A DNA stretch of 64,000 nucleotides from Staphylococcus hsinchuensis (GCF_038789205.1 NZ_CP128355.1:1674001-1738000); one strand, 5' to 3'; positions 40,425 to 51,591 are shown, counted from the first letter of the stretch. Notes: generated by a model from the letters alone, not told the origin. Program-made: numbers and translations.

Positions 40425-40742
40425 TTACTTTCTTTCAAACCGATCTTTATCTCGAGTATTGAATTTATCCATTGTTTCATTGAAACTTTCGGTCATATCT
40501 ATATCTAATGAGTTTGCAATACATAGTAATACAAATAAGTTATCTCCGAGTTCGGCTTTAATTGTATTGTCAGCTTCCGAAGATTTTTTCTTTTTCTCAC
40601 CGTATACGTGATTGATTTCACGTGATAACTCGCCGACTTCTTCCGTTAGTCGCGCAAGATTTGCTAATGGGGAAAAATAACCTGCCTTAAATTGGCTAAT
40701 ATATTCATCTACTTCAGTTTGCATCATTTTCATAGATTTCAT
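40425..40742 (-). CDS. MazG-like nucleotide pyrophosphohydrolase (YpjD type)
   Basis: A 105-residue all-alpha NTP pyrophosphohydrolase. Metal-binding acidic residues are seen in LTEEVGELSREIN and in ELGDNLFVLLCIAN (E-x2-E then E-x2-D). It is expected to hydrolyse (d)NTPs to monophosphates as a house-cleaning enzyme. The start follows AGAGAGGTAAATT. It is the first gene of the transcript that runs through bshA, cca, birA and dinG to asnS. Confidence 0.86.
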   Translation of the reverse strand: MKSMKMMQTEVDEYISQFKAGYFSPLANLARLTEEVGELSREINHVYGEKKKKSSEADNTIKAELGDNLFVLLCIANSLDIDMTESFNETMDKFNTRDKDRFERK

Positions 40743-40906
40743 AATTTACCTCTCTTATTACGACATATTATAGTATATCTTAATTTTACGGGTCATGCAT
40801 TGTTACTGCAACACATTCACATTGTTTTATACCTTAAATCAGGTAGAACGTTTAGTATTATATAAACAATTTCAAATGATTATTTTTGTTTTAAAGAAAT
40901 TTCCAC

Positions 40907-40947
40907 AAAAAAACAAACCAAATGCTTAATAAAGCATCTGGTTTGTT
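40907..40947 (-). terminator. Terminator after the aro-yugP operon
   Basis: A stem ACAAACCAAATGCTT / AAGCATCTGGTTTGT with one mismatch and a T-run on the minus side. It lies 36 bases after the yugP-like stop. Confidence 0.85.
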
Positions 40948-40982
40948 GTATTTTATATTAGCAATACAGTTAGAATATGTTC

Positions 40983-41681
40983 TTATTCTTCACTTGAATT
41001 AGCTAAAAGGACGATTCGTGCTAGTTCGGCTAATGCTACTGCAGTAGAAGCAACATATGTCATTGCTGCTGCTGAAAGTACTTTCTTAGCATGTCTGTAT
41101 TCTTTTTCGTTTACAATATCGAGACTCGTGATTTGTTTCATCGCTCGGCTACTGGCATTAAATTCAACCGGTAGCGTGATGATTGAGAATAATACTGCAA
41201 GTGACATAAATCCAGCACCAATCCATAACGCTGTACTACCAAGAGCACTATGGAAGATAGTTAAGAAGATTCCAGCAGTCACAGCTAAGTAACCGATTGA
41301 ACTTCCTACGTTAGCTAATGGTACGAGTGCAGCTCTAAATCTTAAGAAGAAATAACCTTCAGCATGTTGGATAGCATGGCCTACTTCGTGTGCTGCAATT
41401 GCGGTACCAGCAACTGAAGGTCTATCAAAGTTGGCTGGTGATAGTACTAATACTTTCTTTCTAGGATCGTAATGGTCAGTTAAAAAACCGTCGCCTTTAA
41501 CGACGTCTACATCGTGAATACCATTGGCATGTAAGATTTCAAGTGCAACCTCTTGGCCTGTCTTTCCACTTGTTGATCTAACTTGAGAGTATTTCTCGTA
41601 ATTAGATTTAACTTTGTGTTGGGCCCATAAAGGAATAATCATTAAAATAACAAAGTATATAATCATATAGATAAAAGACAA
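40983..41681 (-). CDS. YugP-like membrane zinc metallopeptidase
   Basis: A 232-residue membrane protein with one N-terminal helix, the zinc motif HEVGH at about residues 96-100 (AAHEVGHAIQHAEGY), and three or four further helices (SSIGYLAVTAGIFLTIFH and on). It belongs to the YugP family of putative neutral zinc peptidases; the substrate is unknown. The TTG start is 8 bases after AGGAG. It is the last gene of the operon descending from aroC. Confidence 0.85.
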   Translation of the reverse strand: MSFIYMIIYFVILMIIPLWAQHKVKSNYEKYSQVRSTSGKTGQEVALEILHANGIHDVDVVKGDGFLTDHYDPRKKVLVLSPANFDRPSVAGTAIAAHEVGHAIQHAEGYFFLRFRAALVPLANVGSSIGYLAVTAGIFLTIFHSALGSTALWIGAGFMSLAVLFSIITLPVEFNASSRAMKQITSLDIVNEKEYRHAKKVLSAAAMTYVASTAVALAELARIVLLANSSEE

Positions 41682-41718
41682 AAATCCTCACTCCTTTAGT
41701 ATTATTCTACTGTGAACG

Positions 41719-42324
41719 TTAAGAAAGGTCAATTATTTTAGACCGTTTAAATCGATTTAAAAATAAATAAAGAATTAAAGAAATAATACTTAATATAAAT
41801 GCGATATAAGCAACAGTTGGGACATTTTTTTCTATAAAATCATATACAGGATATTGCATAAAGACATAGTCAATTAAGTCGTTATGGAATACCCAAACCA
41901 TCGTAACAATAAATGCGACTAAAGTTACTTTAAATCTTGGATAGAAAATAAATGCCTGTAATGCCATGATGCCATGAGACAGTATTAACATACAGCTCAT
42001 CACTGAAATTTCGTGATTCACAAACATCAATATAATGTTCATTAATACAGCCCAGACACCATATTTAATCAAAGTGACAAATGCTAGACATTCAATGATT
42101 GGTAAGTTTTTCTTGAATAGCAAAGCGATGATAGCGATACATAGAAATAATGTGGCTGTTGGACTATCTGGTACGAAAGGAATGAAGTACCAAGGTGTAA
42201 CAAATAATTGTGTTCCATACCAAATATAACCATATATTGTACCTAGAGCGTTACAAACTAATAAAAATATCAAAATAGCTTTATTATAAATGATTAAATT
42301 CCATAGCGACTTTATATTCATCAT
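41719..42324 (-). CDS. ypjA: YpjA-like membrane protein (DUF1405)
   Basis: A 201-residue integral membrane protein with about six helices. WYFIPFVPDSPTATLFLCIA and VWAVLMN are typical of the DUF1405/YpjA family found beside ypiB/ypiA in Firmicutes. Function is unknown. The start codon is one of two adjacent ATGs after AAGGACGGAC; I keep the first. Confidence 0.82.
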   Translation of the reverse strand: MMNIKSLWNLIIYNKAILIFLLVCNALGTIYGYIWYGTQLFVTPWYFIPFVPDSPTATLFLCIAIIALLFKKNLPIIECLAFVTLIKYGVWAVLMNIILMFVNHEISVMSCMLILSHGIMALQAFIFYPRFKVTLVAFIVTMVWVFHNDLIDYVFMQYPVYDFIEKNVPTVAYIAFILSIISLILYLFLNRFKRSKIIDLS

Positions 42325-42339
42325 GTCCGTCCTTCATTG

Positions 42340-42888
42340 TTATTTATTAACGTTTCTCAATTTGAACGTATTGAGTATTTGTGAAAGTTGATAAAATAAT
42401 GTTTTGTCGTGAAGTTGTAAACTTAAGTCAATATTTTCTTGTAAGTGCTGGATAATTGAAGACTCACTTTGCTGAGATAAAGGTATGCTATATATATCTT
42501 GGATATACAACATATAATTAGGCGAGTGAACTAACTGCGCGATTAATAAATCATCTAATTTAGTTTCTCTCTCTTGTGATTCAGGGAAGTGTATTTTAAT
42601 ATCAAAATTTATCCCCTGTTTTACAATGTGATGAAAAATTTCATCTGTATTAATAAGTACAGTATGATCCAGAGTTAGTTGAATTCCATGGGCATGTGAC
42701 TCGGAAATAGCAATTTCTAACGTATTGTGTTCGGGTACAAGTTCATCGACGAAGTGAATATGCTTAATCGTTTCTTCAGAGGACTTTATATAATTTAATA
42801 CCCAAATACTTATTCGTGATTTAAAATGATAATGAAATAGCAAATATTCTATAAACGTTACTTTCATTTTGTTAATAGAATCAGTCAT
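42340..42888 (-). CDS. ypiB: YpiB family protein (UPF0302)
   Basis: A 182-residue soluble protein of the YpiB/UPF0302 family (VTFIEYLLFHYHFKSRISIWVLNYI at the front). A short C-terminal helix, IDLSLQLHDKTLFYQLSQIL, resembles an IDEAL motif. Function is unknown. I start at the ATG giving MTDSINKMKV behind AAGGAGGGCATT. The TTG at 42906 lies upstream of this site. It is adjacent to ypiA, as in B. subtilis. Confidence 0.82.
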   Translation of the reverse strand: MTDSINKMKVTFIEYLLFHYHFKSRISIWVLNYIKSSEETIKHIHFVDELVPEHNTLEIAISESHAHGIQLTLDHTVLINTDEIFHHIVKQGINFDIKIHFPESQERETKLDDLLIAQLVHSPNYMLYIQDIYSIPLSQQSESSIIQHLQENIDLSLQLHDKTLFYQLSQILNTFKLRNVNK

Positions 42889-42909
42889 AATGCCCTCCTT
42901 ACTCAACTA

Positions 42910-44154
42910 TCATAATGAGAGTCGTTCAGATTCGTCGTGCCAAGTCGCATTATTTGGGTCCATTTCGAGTAATTTATTTAATATTTCTCTTGCTTTCTCA
43001 GTTTTACCAATTTCAATTAAATAGAAATAATAATCACCTAAAAATGCTGACTGTGTTTTCAATGTATCATATGCCAATTCAAAGAAATGTTGTGCTTCCT
43101 TGTCTCGTTCTTCTTGTCCTAAAGCATAAGCTAAATGCCACATATAAATTGGATCTAAATCTTCTTCATCAACATATTTTAACAGACCTATAATTGCTTC
43201 GTAATCTTCTTCTCGACGATATAATTCACTTAATATAAGTAGTGGTTCATGATATGCATGATCTACTTCTAACGCCTGGATTAATAAGTCGACGCCTTCG
43301 TTAGCGTCTCCATGCTCGATCGCAATGCGACCCGTTGAAACCATAAGTTCTTTATAGAATTGCGTGAGTCGTAAACCTTCTTTACCAATTTCTATTGCAT
43401 CTGCATGATTATGTTCATCTTCGTATAGTTGTTGCAAATATAAATAAGCCTGGATAAAATCAGGATCTTTAGATAACAATTCTTGAACGAGTTTAATCGC
43501 TTCTTGAGTTAATTCATTTTTCTCATAAGCAATGGCTTTTTTCAAGTAATCCTCTGAGACCATTTCATCTTCACTGATCTCGTCGAACATTTTAATTGCA
43601 TCAGTGTAGTTACCACTTTGGAGACTGCAATCAGCTACGCGTGAGAATAAGTTAACGCCATTGATTTCATATTCACCAGTATCTAATACAGTTTCATACT
43701 CATGAGTCGCTCTTAGATATTGGCCGTCATAATAGAGCAGTTCCGCAAGTGCGAAATGCGTAATTGGATCGTTAGGTTCTAAATCGATTACTTCCACTAA
43801 TTTATCGATTGCGACTTCCATCATATTAAGTTGTTGATATAAATCTGCTTCTAACATGAGTCGTTCAGGTGAGATTTCGACTTCATTTAAATATTCTAAT
43901 GCATCGTCAGTTTGATTTTCAGAAATAAGCCCTTCGATAAAATAAATCAATAGTTCCGGTTCGTCGGGATATTTATGATATAACGTTCGAAAGACTTCAA
44001 GACCTTGAGGCGTCAAACCATAATTGTATAAAGTTTCGCCAAGTATAAATAACGCATCGTCGTTTGTAGAACTTAATGCATCATTGACACGTGTATCTAA
44101 GTTATCTAACTTTTGCAAGTTGATATCATCAATAAGTTTGTAGATATCTTGCAT
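42910..44154 (-). CDS. ypiA: YpiA-like TPR protein
   Basis: A 414-residue acidic protein made almost wholly of tetratricopeptide repeats (for example LEPNDPITHFALAELLYYDGQ, SGNYTDAIKMFDEISED). It is an adaptor-type protein with no enzymatic motif; partners are unknown. It lies between aroA and ypiB as in Bacillus, and its start follows GGAGGCTAAAGC overlapping the region just after the aroA stop. Confidence 0.88.
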   Translation of the reverse strand: MQDIYKLIDDINLQKLDNLDTRVNDALSSTNDDALFILGETLYNYGLTPQGLEVFRTLYHKYPDEPELLIYFIEGLISENQTDDALEYLNEVEISPERLMLEADLYQQLNMMEVAIDKLVEVIDLEPNDPITHFALAELLYYDGQYLRATHEYETVLDTGEYEINGVNLFSRVADCSLQSGNYTDAIKMFDEISEDEMVSEDYLKKAIAYEKNELTQEAIKLVQELLSKDPDFIQAYLYLQQLYEDEHNHADAIEIGKEGLRLTQFYKELMVSTGRIAIEHGDANEGVDLLIQALEVDHAYHEPLLILSELYRREEDYEAIIGLLKYVDEEDLDPIYMWHLAYALGQEERDKEAQHFFELAYDTLKTQSAFLGDYYFYLIEIGKTEKAREILNKLLEMDPNNATWHDESERLSL

Positions 44155-44157
44155 GCT

Positions 44158-45456
44158 TTAGCCTCCATTTTGTAATTGTTGTAGTTTTTCTAAAAAGCCT
44201 GGGAATGAGACGTTAACTGCATCAAAGCGTTTAATCGTAATAGATTCATTCGTCAACAGGCTAGCGATAGTTAGCATCATACCAATACGATGGTCCGTCA
44301 TACTATCGACCTCTGTTTCATTAACTAATGTAGAAGGTTCGATAATCATCCCATCGTCTGTAGGTTGTAATGCGAAACCTAACAAGTTTAACATATTTGC
44401 AGTGGTATCAATACGATTCGTTTCTTTAACTTTAAGTTCTTCTGCATTTTTTATGATACTCTTACCATTAGCTTGTGTACATAAAAGTGCAATACTAGGG
44501 ATTTCATCAATGGCTCTAGGAACGAGACTACCATCTATTTGGATACCTTTCATATTTGGAGAATATGTAACATGTATCGAAGCGGTTGGTTCTGGATCAT
44601 CAGTTAAATTCAGTAAGCGGATGTTACCACCCATTTGTTTAACGATATCAATAATACCTGAACGTGTTGGATTTACACCTACATTATGAATTGTAATATC
44701 GCTTCCTGGTGTAATTAACCCAGCTACGATAAAGTAAGTCGCAGATGAAATATCTCCTGGTACATGGAATTCAGATGGCTTGATATGTTGAATGCCATTT
44801 GCTGGCATTGAAATCGATTGTTCTTGTGTTTCAATAGGTATATTAAAATGTTGAAACATTGTCTCAGTATGATTACGTGTGATATCAATTTCATTAATTC
44901 GAGTTTCCTCTCGTGCAAATAAGCTTGCAAACAAAATAGCACTTTTAACTTGGGCGCTTGCGACTTCCATATCATATGTCACACCACGAATTATAGATGG
45001 TTTAATGATAAGTGGTGTATAATTATTGTCAATTCCAGAAATCTCTGCGTTCATTAATCGCAAAGGTTTCATAATTCTGTCCATAGGGCGTTTGCCTATT
45101 GATTCATCACCTGACAAAACAGTTTCTAAACCTAAGCCACATAATAACCCTGCCACTAAACGCGTAGTAGTTCCTGAATTACCTGTATATAAGACTTGGT
45201 GTGGTGTGTTGAAATGTTGATATCCTGGAGAGTTAATGACAATTTTCTCTTCTCCAACAGTGATATCGACCCCTAATTGTCTAAAGATTTCAACTGTGCG
45301 TAAACAGTCTTCACCTAATAACGGTTTATGGATGGTAGACACACCGTTAGCAAGTGAACCGAGAATAATTGCACGATGAGTCATGGATTTATCTCCAGGT
45401 ACTTCTAATTCTCCTTTTAGAGGACCTTTAATTTGAATAACTTTATTATTTACCAT
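44158..45456 (-). CDS. aroA: 3-phosphoshikimate 1-carboxyvinyltransferase (EPSP synthase)
   Basis: A 432-residue EPSP synthase, the sixth shikimate step. [17 protein letters not shown] near the N-terminus, [11 protein letters not shown], and the C-terminal [11 protein letters not shown] mark both substrate sites. The NSGTTTRL form, with threonine and alanine differences around the PEP loop ([14 protein letters not shown]), is of the class II type found in S. aureus, which is tolerant of glyphosate. I use the ATG giving [11 protein letters not shown] after AGGTGTTTGAA. It follows aroB by 9 bases. Confidence 0.96.
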   Translation of the reverse strand: MVNNKVIQIKGPLKGELEVPGDKSMTHRAIILGSLANGVSTIHKPLLGEDCLRTVEIFRQLGVDITVGEEKIVINSPGYQHFNTPHQVLYTGNSGTTTRLVAGLLCGLGLETVLSGDESIGKRPMDRIMKPLRLMNAEISGIDNNYTPLIIKPSIIRGVTYDMEVASAQVKSAILFASLFAREETRINEIDITRNHTETMFQHFNIPIETQEQSISMPANGIQHIKPSEFHVPGDISSATYFIVAGLITPGSDITIHNVGVNPTRSGIIDIVKQMGGNIRLLNLTDDPEPTASIHVTYSPNMKGIQIDGSLVPRAIDEIPSIALLCTQANGKSIIKNAEELKVKETNRIDTTANMLNLLGFALQPTDDGMIIEPSTLVNETEVDSMTDHRIGMMLTIASLLTNESITIKRFDAVNVSFPGFLEKLQQLQNGG

Positions 45457-45465
45457 TTCAAACAC

Positions 45466-46533
45466 CTACTTTTTCAAATGTGATAATAACGATGTAAATG
45501 CAGAATATAATATTTCATAATCTACGTGTTTTACAACAGGTTGACCGATACTTTCTAATAACACCATCTGTATGCCATTTTGATCATTTTTCTTGTCTTT
45601 AAGCATCAATGTGTATAAATCTTCAAAGTCTAATTTCTTTATCAACGATAATGGATAACCTAATGATTCGAAGTATTTTATATAATGATTGATATCATTG
45701 TTATGATTAAATATTTTATTCGCTACAATAAATTGATAAATAATACCAATCATCACAGCATGACCATGTGGAATTTTTAAAGTATACTCCACTGCGTGAC
45801 CAAATGTATGGCCCAAATTCAAATATTTACGTACATTTGCTTCCTTTTCGTCTTGTATAATAATATTTAATTTCGTTTCAATGCCTTTAAATAGATAGTA
45901 ATCTATACCTTTTAGTGAAGATAAACTATTTTGATCAGGAAAATGTGATTCTATTTCATCAAGGGCTTGTTGATTTGTTAACAGTGCATGTTTATATACT
46001 TCGGCATAACCACTAATCACTTCAGAATACGGCAATGTTGATAAAAAATCTAAATCATATATTACAGCTTTAGGTCGGTAAAATGCACCAATTAAATTTT
46101 TACCGTGCTTAGAGTTAATACCAACCTTCCCACCTACGCTTGAATCGTGCGCAAGAATTGTAGTTGGTACTTGTATAAAATCTACACCTCGTAATAGCGT
46201 TGCAGCGAGGAATCCTGTAAAGTCACCAGTAGCACCACCGCCTATTGCTATTAAACAAGTTTTACGTGTGAGTTGATAACTTAATAATTGTTCAATTGTT
46301 GATTCATAGAAAGCCATCGTTTTTGTCGCTTCACCTGATGGGATAATAATTTGATGTGCTTCGTATTCTGCCGATAAAAATTTAATAGAAGGCTCCCATT
46401 GTTGATATACGGTTTCATCAATGATAAGGACAATATCTTTATAGCTATCTATATATTTGTGTAATTGCTCTAAAGCATGGTGTTCTACAATGATTGGATA
46501 ATTATTAGATTGATAAGTTGTTTCTAATTTCAT
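45466..46533 (-). CDS. aroB: 3-dehydroquinate synthase
   Basis: A 355-residue NAD- and metal-dependent enzyme, the second shikimate step. NAD and metal motifs are [44 protein letters not shown], and the ligand histidines in [11 protein letters not shown]. The start follows AAGGTGAGTTT. It lies between aroC and aroA, 34 bases after aroC. Confidence 0.96.
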   Translation of the reverse strand: MKLETTYQSNNYPIIVEHHALEQLHKYIDSYKDIVLIIDETVYQQWEPSIKFLSAEYEAHQIIIPSGEATKTMAFYESTIEQLLSYQLTRKTCLIAIGGGATGDFTGFLAATLLRGVDFIQVPTTILAHDSSVGGKVGINSKHGKNLIGAFYRPKAVIYDLDFLSTLPYSEVISGYAEVYKHALLTNQQALDEIESHFPDQNSLSSLKGIDYYLFKGIETKLNIIIQDEKEANVRKYLNLGHTFGHAVEYTLKIPHGHAVMIGIIYQFIVANKIFNHNNDINHYIKYFESLGYPLSLIKKLDFEDLYTLMLKDKKNDQNGIQMVLLESIGQPVVKHVDYEILYSAFTSLLSHLKK

Positions 46534-46567
46534 AAACTCACCTTACAGTCATGTCTATTTTGTTTAT

Positions 46568-47734
46568 TTAAAATTCGATATTCAATTGACGTTGTTGTTC
46601 AACTTGGGCGCTAAGCTGTTCCATGTGGTTAGATTGAAATTCTTCTAATACAGCTCTTGCGATTTCAAATGCTACTACGTTTTCGGCTACAACACTTGCT
46701 GCAGGAACTGCACAACTATCTGAACGCTCAATAGAAGCTTTAAATGATTCTTTCGAATTGATGTCCACAGAGTTTAATGGTTTATATAAAGTTGGGATAG
46801 GTTTCATTACGCCATTGACGATAATTGGCATACCATTGGACATACCACCTTCAAAGCCACCTAAATTGTTTGAGCCTCTGTAATAACCTGTTGTTGCATC
46901 ATATAAAATTTCATCTTGAATTTCGCTACCTGGTTTACTCGCAGCCGTGAATCCAGCGCCAAAACTTACACCTTTAAAGGCGTTGATACTCACAACACCT
47001 TGAGCTATTCTACCGTCTAACTTTCTATCATATTGTACATAACTTCCAATGCCGACTGGTAAACCTTCTACAATTGTTTGAACAACACCACCAACTGAAT
47101 CGCCAGCCTTCTTCGCTTCATTGATTTTATCACGCATTTGTTGAGCGATGTCCTCATTAATCACACGTACATCATTTGTATCGACATTCGCTTTGATTGT
47201 TTCGAGGTCATATTCGTTTTCATCTTTCACGCCACCAATTTCTATTACTCTACTATATGAATGAATATCCAGTTGTTTTAATAAAATCTTAGAAACAGCA
47301 CCAACTGCTACACGTGCAGCGGTTTCTCTTGCAGATGAACGTTCAAGTACATTTCTTAAATCTCTGTGGTTATATTTCATCCCACCGACTAAATCTGCAT
47401 GTCCCGGGCGTGGTTTTGTAATCACGCGTTTCATATTTTCTTGTTCTTCTTCTGATATCGGAGCAGCACCCATGATTTTTCTCCAATGTGTGAAATCATC
47501 ATTCGTAACTACTAACGTGATTGGACTACCTAATGTATAGCCATTGCGCACACCTGATACAATGTCGATTGCATCTTTTTCAATTTGCATACGACGACCA
47601 CGGCCATAGCCACCTTGTCTTTTAAACATTTCTTCGTTGATCTCTTCTGCTGTAATAGCTAAATTTGCGGGTACGCCTTCTATAATAACTGTTAACTGAG
47701 GTCCATGTGATTCTCCAGAAGTTAAATATCTCAT
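46568..47734 (-). CDS. aroC: Chorismate synthase
   Basis: A 388-residue FMN-dependent enzyme, the last shikimate step. Signatures [37 protein letters not shown] and the late segment [13 protein letters not shown] are all present. It is the first gene of a long operon (aroC-aroB-aroA-ypiA-ypiB-ypjA-yugP). Chorismate also feeds menaquinone, whose prenylation and methylation genes lie just upstream. Confidence 0.97.
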   Translation of the reverse strand: MRYLTSGESHGPQLTVIIEGVPANLAITAEEINEEMFKRQGGYGRGRRMQIEKDAIDIVSGVRNGYTLGSPITLVVTNDDFTHWRKIMGAAPISEEEQENMKRVITKPRPGHADLVGGMKYNHRDLRNVLERSSARETAARVAVGAVSKILLKQLDIHSYSRVIEIGGVKDENEYDLETIKANVDTNDVRVINEDIAQQMRDKINEAKKAGDSVGGVVQTIVEGLPVGIGSYVQYDRKLDGRIAQGVVSINAFKGVSFGAGFTAASKPGSEIQDEILYDATTGYYRGSNNLGGFEGGMSNGMPIIVNGVMKPIPTLYKPLNSVDINSKESFKASIERSDSCAVPAASVVAENVVAFEIARAVLEEFQSNHMEQLSAQVEQQRQLNIEF

Positions 47735-47923
47735 TGTTTACCACTCCGTTCTTTAGTGCTTTAAATTAGTATATATAATGTAACTTATCATTTTCATAAA
47801 ATCAAATTAATAGTGATATATGAATATAATTGTTTATTTTGAATGATTAGAATAATAAGTGATTATATTGTAACATCTCATATTTCATTTGTTACAGTTA
47901 GTCGTTTTGTTAAATTATCCAAA

Positions 47924-47969
47924 TAAAAAATGATGATTCTTATTGCGCAAACAATAAAAATCATCATTT
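47924..47969 (-). terminator. Terminator after ndk
   Basis: A stem AATGATGATT / AATCATCATT with a loop of about 18 bases and a T-run on the minus strand. It separates ndk from aroC. Confidence 0.75.
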
Positions 47970-48025
47970 AAAAACTCTTTATTTTATTAATTAAATATTA
48001 ACAGGTGTTTGTTAAAGTTATAAGA

Positions 48026-48475
48026 TTATTCGTATAACCAGTTTTCGCTGTTACCTTCATAATCAGCTAATTCATCTTCTTTGAACCAAAGATTGATTTC
48101 TTTTTTAGCAGATTCAACAGAATCAGAACCGTGGATAATATTACGGCCAACTGTAAGACCTAGGTCTCCTCTAATTGTACCTGGTGCAGCTTCAGCTGGG
48201 TTTGTTGTACCAATAATATGACGAGAAATGCTAACTGCATCTTCTGCTTCGACTACCATTGCAAATACAGGTGCTGAAGTGATGAAGTCAATTAAGCTAT
48301 TATAGAATGGTTTGTCTTTATGCTCACCATAATGTTCTTCAGCTAATGACTTTGGTACTGACATTAATTTACCAGCAACTAATTTAAGTCCTTTACGTTC
48401 AACACGTGAAATAATTTCCCCTACTAAATTTCTTTGTACTGCATCTGGTTTAATCATTAGAAATGTACGTTCCAT
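48026..48475 (-). CDS. ndk: Nucleoside diphosphate kinase
   Basis: A 149-residue NDK transferring phosphate among nucleoside di- and triphosphates through a histidine. The active site is [16 protein letters not shown] (His near 116). [18 protein letters not shown] and [11 protein letters not shown] are family hallmarks. It has its own promoter region and terminator, so it is probably monocistronic, between hepT and aroC as in Bacillus. Confidence 0.97.
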   Translation of the reverse strand: MERTFLMIKPDAVQRNLVGEIISRVERKGLKLVAGKLMSVPKSLAEEHYGEHKDKPFYNSLIDFITSAPVFAMVVEAEDAVSISRHIIGTTNPAEAAPGTIRGDLGLTVGRNIIHGSDSVESAKKEINLWFKEDELADYEGNSENWLYE

Positions 48476-48613
48476 CTTGATTGTATCCCCCTATTGTTAT
48501 GTATATAAGCTTGAATAAACAAATATTTTATTATGTGTAACTGACATGAATAACTGTCAGAACAACTATCATAATAACAGTATTGTAAAGCGCTTTCAAT
48601 AGTTTTGGTAAAG

Positions 48614-49567
48614 TTAGGTCTTTCTTTTAGACATTTTTTTAATTATCTTTTTAAAGAGTGGTTTTGCCTCATCATTTTCCAACTGATTAATAAGTTTTAG
48701 AGCCTTATCTAAATATTTATCACTTACTTGTTGTGATTGTTGAATGACATCTGAATTTCTTATCGTTTCGATGCAGTAATCAAAAGATTCTTTACTACTT
48801 GATGCATTGAGCTGTTGGATTTCCTTCTTAAATCTTTCATTAACTTTCATTTCTAAAAGTACAGGTAATGTGAAGTGACCATTCATTAAATCACTGCCAG
48901 ATGGTTTGCCTAATTGTTTATCTGTACTTGTAAAATCTAAAATATCATCTACGATTTGGAAACTCATTCCAATATAATGCCCTATCATTTTAAGTTGATG
49001 TACAGTTCGTTTATCTGCACCTGCAGCAATTGCACCTACTTCTGTAGACAATTGAATTAATAGCGCTGTTTTTCTATTGATTCTTCTCAAATAATTTATA
49101 ATCGATTGTTCGCTATTAAACTGGTCTTGAAATTGAAATAATTCCCCTTTACACACATCAACAATCGCACTAGAAATAACTTCATGTACACGGTTATCTT
49201 CTATATTGGAAATATATTCTAATCCTAATGCTAACAGGAAATTCCCTGTAAGAATTGCTGTCGGTTGATCCCATTTTTTAGAAATCGTGAGTCTACCACG
49301 ACGGCGATCACTACGATCAATTACATCATCATGCACAAGGGTCGCCATATGTATGAGTTCTAGAGAAACTGCAACGCGATAGACGTCTTCATTTTTATGA
49401 TCACCAAATTGACTACTCAAAATTGCGAATGCGGGACGTACACGTTTTCCACCTGATGATAGTAAATGAAATGAAGCTTCTTCTAGCACAGGGTCCTCAC
49501 TTTTAATGGCTTGGGCTATTTGTTTTTCAACTTTCTTTATCTCAGAATTCAAATTTAACTTTGACAC
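48614..49567 (-). CDS. hepT: Heptaprenyl diphosphate synthase, large catalytic subunit
   Basis: A 317-residue trans-prenyltransferase making the C35 side chain of menaquinone. The two aspartate-rich motifs are LVHDDVIDRSDRRRG and QIVDDILDF, with GGKRVRP for substrate binding. It needs the small subunit HepS encoded two genes upstream. I use the GTG giving MSKLNLNSEIKKV. AAAGGTG sits at normal distance before it, inside the longer frame, which has no ribosome site of its own. Confidence 0.94.
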   Translation of the reverse strand: MSKLNLNSEIKKVEKQIAQAIKSEDPVLEEASFHLLSSGGKRVRPAFAILSSQFGDHKNEDVYRVAVSLELIHMATLVHDDVIDRSDRRRGRLTISKKWDQPTAILTGNFLLALGLEYISNIEDNRVHEVISSAIVDVCKGELFQFQDQFNSEQSIINYLRRINRKTALLIQLSTEVGAIAAGADKRTVHQLKMIGHYIGMSFQIVDDILDFTSTDKQLGKPSGSDLMNGHFTLPVLLEMKVNERFKKEIQQLNASSSKESFDYCIETIRNSDVIQQSQQVSDKYLDKALKLINQLENDEAKPLFKKIIKKMSKRKT

Positions 49568-49593
49568 GCTAATCACCTTTGGTTGTTTCATAA

Positions 49594-50295
49594 TTATTTA
49601 TAGCCAAGGTGCATTGCTGAAACGCCACCTGTGAAGCTACGAACTTTAATATGACTAAATCCTGCTTGGGCAAATAGTCTTCTCAGTTTTTCCTTATCAG
49701 GGAAATCAAAAGTAGATTGTTGTAGCCATTCATATTCATCTTTTGATTTTGCAAAAACTTTACCAAAAATAGGCATTATAAATTTAAAATAAACTTTATA
49801 CATTTGCGCAAATACAGGTGCAGTTGGTTGACTCGTTTCTAAACATACAACCATTCCCCCAGGTTTAAGTACACGATTTAGTTCTTTTAACGTGGCCAAG
49901 TAATCGGGAACATTTCTTAAACCAAACCCTATTGTAACGTAATCAAATGAGTTATCTTCGAATGGTAAATTCATTGCATCTCCAAGGACGAGTTGAATAT
50001 TATCCATATCTTTGGTTTTAGATTTACCTACTTCGAGCATGTTTTCACTAAAGTCCAAACCGATAACCTCACCATTGGGTCCCACAGCTTTTCCTAATGC
50101 AATGGACCAATCGGCAGTGCCACAACACACATCTAAAGCTTTGCTTCCTTGTTTCACTTTCATTTCAGACATCACTTGTTTACGCCAAATCTTATGCTGT
50201 TCAAAGCTAATTATGTTATTGAGACGATCATATTTACCTGAAATATTTTGAAATACATTGTGTACTTGTTCTTTTTTTGCATTATTATCTTTCAT
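49594..50295 (-). CDS. menG: Demethylmenaquinone methyltransferase
   Basis: A 233-residue UbiE/MenG SAM methyltransferase, the last step of menaquinone synthesis. SAM motif [18 protein letters not shown], then [13 protein letters not shown] and FGLRNVPD, and the C-terminal [14 protein letters not shown]. The ATG giving [10 protein letters not shown] is chosen because ATGAGGT lies before it; the longer frame overlaps that site. It is sandwiched between hepS and hepT as in Bacillus gerC. Confidence 0.95.
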   Translation of the reverse strand: MKDNNAKKEQVHNVFQNISGKYDRLNNIISFEQHKIWRKQVMSEMKVKQGSKALDVCCGTADWSIALGKAVGPNGEVIGLDFSENMLEVGKSKTKDMDNIQLVLGDAMNLPFEDNSFDYVTIGFGLRNVPDYLATLKELNRVLKPGGMVVCLETSQPTAPVFAQMYKVYFKFIMPIFGKVFAKSKDEYEWLQQSTFDFPDKEKLRRLFAQAGFSHIKVRSFTGGVSAMHLGYK

Positions 50296-50305
50296 AATTT
50301 TAACC

Positions 50306-50869
50306 TCATTTATCATCTATTTCTGTTTTTATATTTGATATAAACAGTTGCATATCTTCATTAGAATATTTATTTAAATATGCGGGTCTTTTTTGTTGGA
50401 TATGCTCAAGTAAAAGACGGTTTAATGCTTGTTTATTAAAGTTTGGAGCATATCTTTTTAAAGTAATGGAAGGAAATGTATTTTCTGCTAAAAGTATTTT
50501 ATGACCCATTTGTGCTTTGGGTATTTCATCATTATGTATGGATGATTTTATTTCATTTATTTTAACTATAGCAGTTGAAATTTCTTTTTGGAAAATTGGG
50601 TCATTTAATTGAGCTAATATCGTGTAAAAATGTGCACTCAACAAATCACCGATTAAAATTGATTGCTTTGAAGTTAGCGTTGATTCAACTGCGTCTAAAT
50701 GACGCATGGCAGTATCTATTGTGAGGCAAGCAAGTTTTGCTTCTTTAGGTATATCGAATGAATCAAGCATTTCACCTAATACAGGGTTAATGTATATTGA
50801 TTCAAAATGATTCACTCCATGAAGTCTATTTGATATTTGTTTTTCTAGTAAATTTACAGTTGTTTCCAT
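50306..50869 (-). CDS. hepS: Heptaprenyl diphosphate synthase, small subunit
   Basis: A 187-residue all-helical regulatory subunit (HEPPP_synt_1 family), low in conservation: [22 protein letters not shown] and [21 protein letters not shown]. It sets product length with HepT. I use the ATG giving [10 protein letters not shown] behind GAGGTGTGAAC. It is the first gene of hepS-menG-hepT. Confidence 0.88.
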   Translation of the reverse strand: METTVNLLEKQISNRLHGVNHFESIYINPVLGEMLDSFDIPKEAKLACLTIDTAMRHLDAVESTLTSKQSILIGDLLSAHFYTILAQLNDPIFQKEISTAIVKINEIKSSIHNDEIPKAQMGHKILLAENTFPSITLKRYAPNFNKQALNRLLLEHIQQKRPAYLNKYSNEDMQLFISNIKTEIDDK

Positions 50870-51108
50870 GTTCACACCTCACGTCATAATCCAATTATAT
50901 CTTAACATTATATAAAGAAAAATAAAATCAACGGTTATTAATGAAATTTTATTTTGCTCGGCTGGAACTTTGCTTATTATTTGGAAAGTTTAATTATGTG
51001 TTCGTATTTTAAGTTTAACGGGTTGATTTCCGTTAGTTTTATTATTATGTATAATACGATATAGAAATATATTTATGATATGTTATGTTTTAATTTAATA
51101 TGAGATAA

Positions 51109-51137
51109 AAAGAAAAAGCCCCTTTTAAAAGGGCTTT
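51109..51137 (-). terminator. Terminator after hup
   Basis: A stem AAAGCCCCTTTT / AAAAGGGCTTT, T-run on the minus strand, 11 bases after the stop. Confidence 0.9.
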
Positions 51138-51147
51138 ACGTAAAGAA

Positions 51148-51420
51148 TTATTTTACTGCGTCTTTTAAAGCTTTACCAGCTTTGAATGCTGGAACTTTGC
51201 TAGCAGGGATGTCAATTTCTTTACCTGTTTGAGGATTACGACCTTTACGAGCAGCACGTTCACGTACCTCGAAATTACCGAATCCAATTAATTGTACTTT
51301 TTCACCTTTAGAAAGTGATTTTTGAATTGATTCGAATACTGCGTCAACAGCTGAACCAGCTTCTTTTTTAGTTAAGTCTGCTTGATCAGCAACAGCATTG
51401 ATTAAATCTGTTTTGTTCAT
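51148..51420 (-). CDS. hup: DNA-binding protein HU
   Basis: A 90-residue histone-like protein. [24 protein letters not shown] forms the DNA-binding beta arm. It dimerises and bends DNA across the nucleoid. It has a strong GGGAGGTGAATTC ribosome site and its own terminator. A 24-base inverted repeat precedes it and may regulate it. Confidence 0.97.
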   Translation of the reverse strand: MNKTDLINAVADQADLTKKEAGSAVDAVFESIQKSLSKGEKVQLIGFGNFEVRERAARKGRNPQTGKEIDIPASKVPAFKAGKALKDAVK

Positions 51421-51445
51421 TATGAATTCACCTCCCCTAGGGTTT

Positions 51446-51469
51446 ATAATGATATCGCAATATCATTAT
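51446..51469. promoter_or_regulatory. Perfect inverted repeat in the hup leader
   Basis: ATAATGATAT - CGCA - ATATCATTAT, 10-bp arms with a 4-base centre, 26 bases upstream of the hup start and just before its ribosome site. There is no T-run, so it is not a terminator. It could be an operator or a leader hairpin. Confidence 0.6.
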
Positions 51470-51591
51470 GCTATGACTTTAACACAACGAGAACTTGAAC
51501 TGCAACGATTTATGTGTAAAAGACCTTGAAATAATAGGGTGTTAGACCTTAATTTGTAATAAATTAATTAAAAAGTGTAAAAGTCGCAAAC

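Noticed and set aside
42915..43193. 92-codon plus-strand frame opposite ypiA
   Set aside because: Antisense shadow of the TPR gene with no start context.
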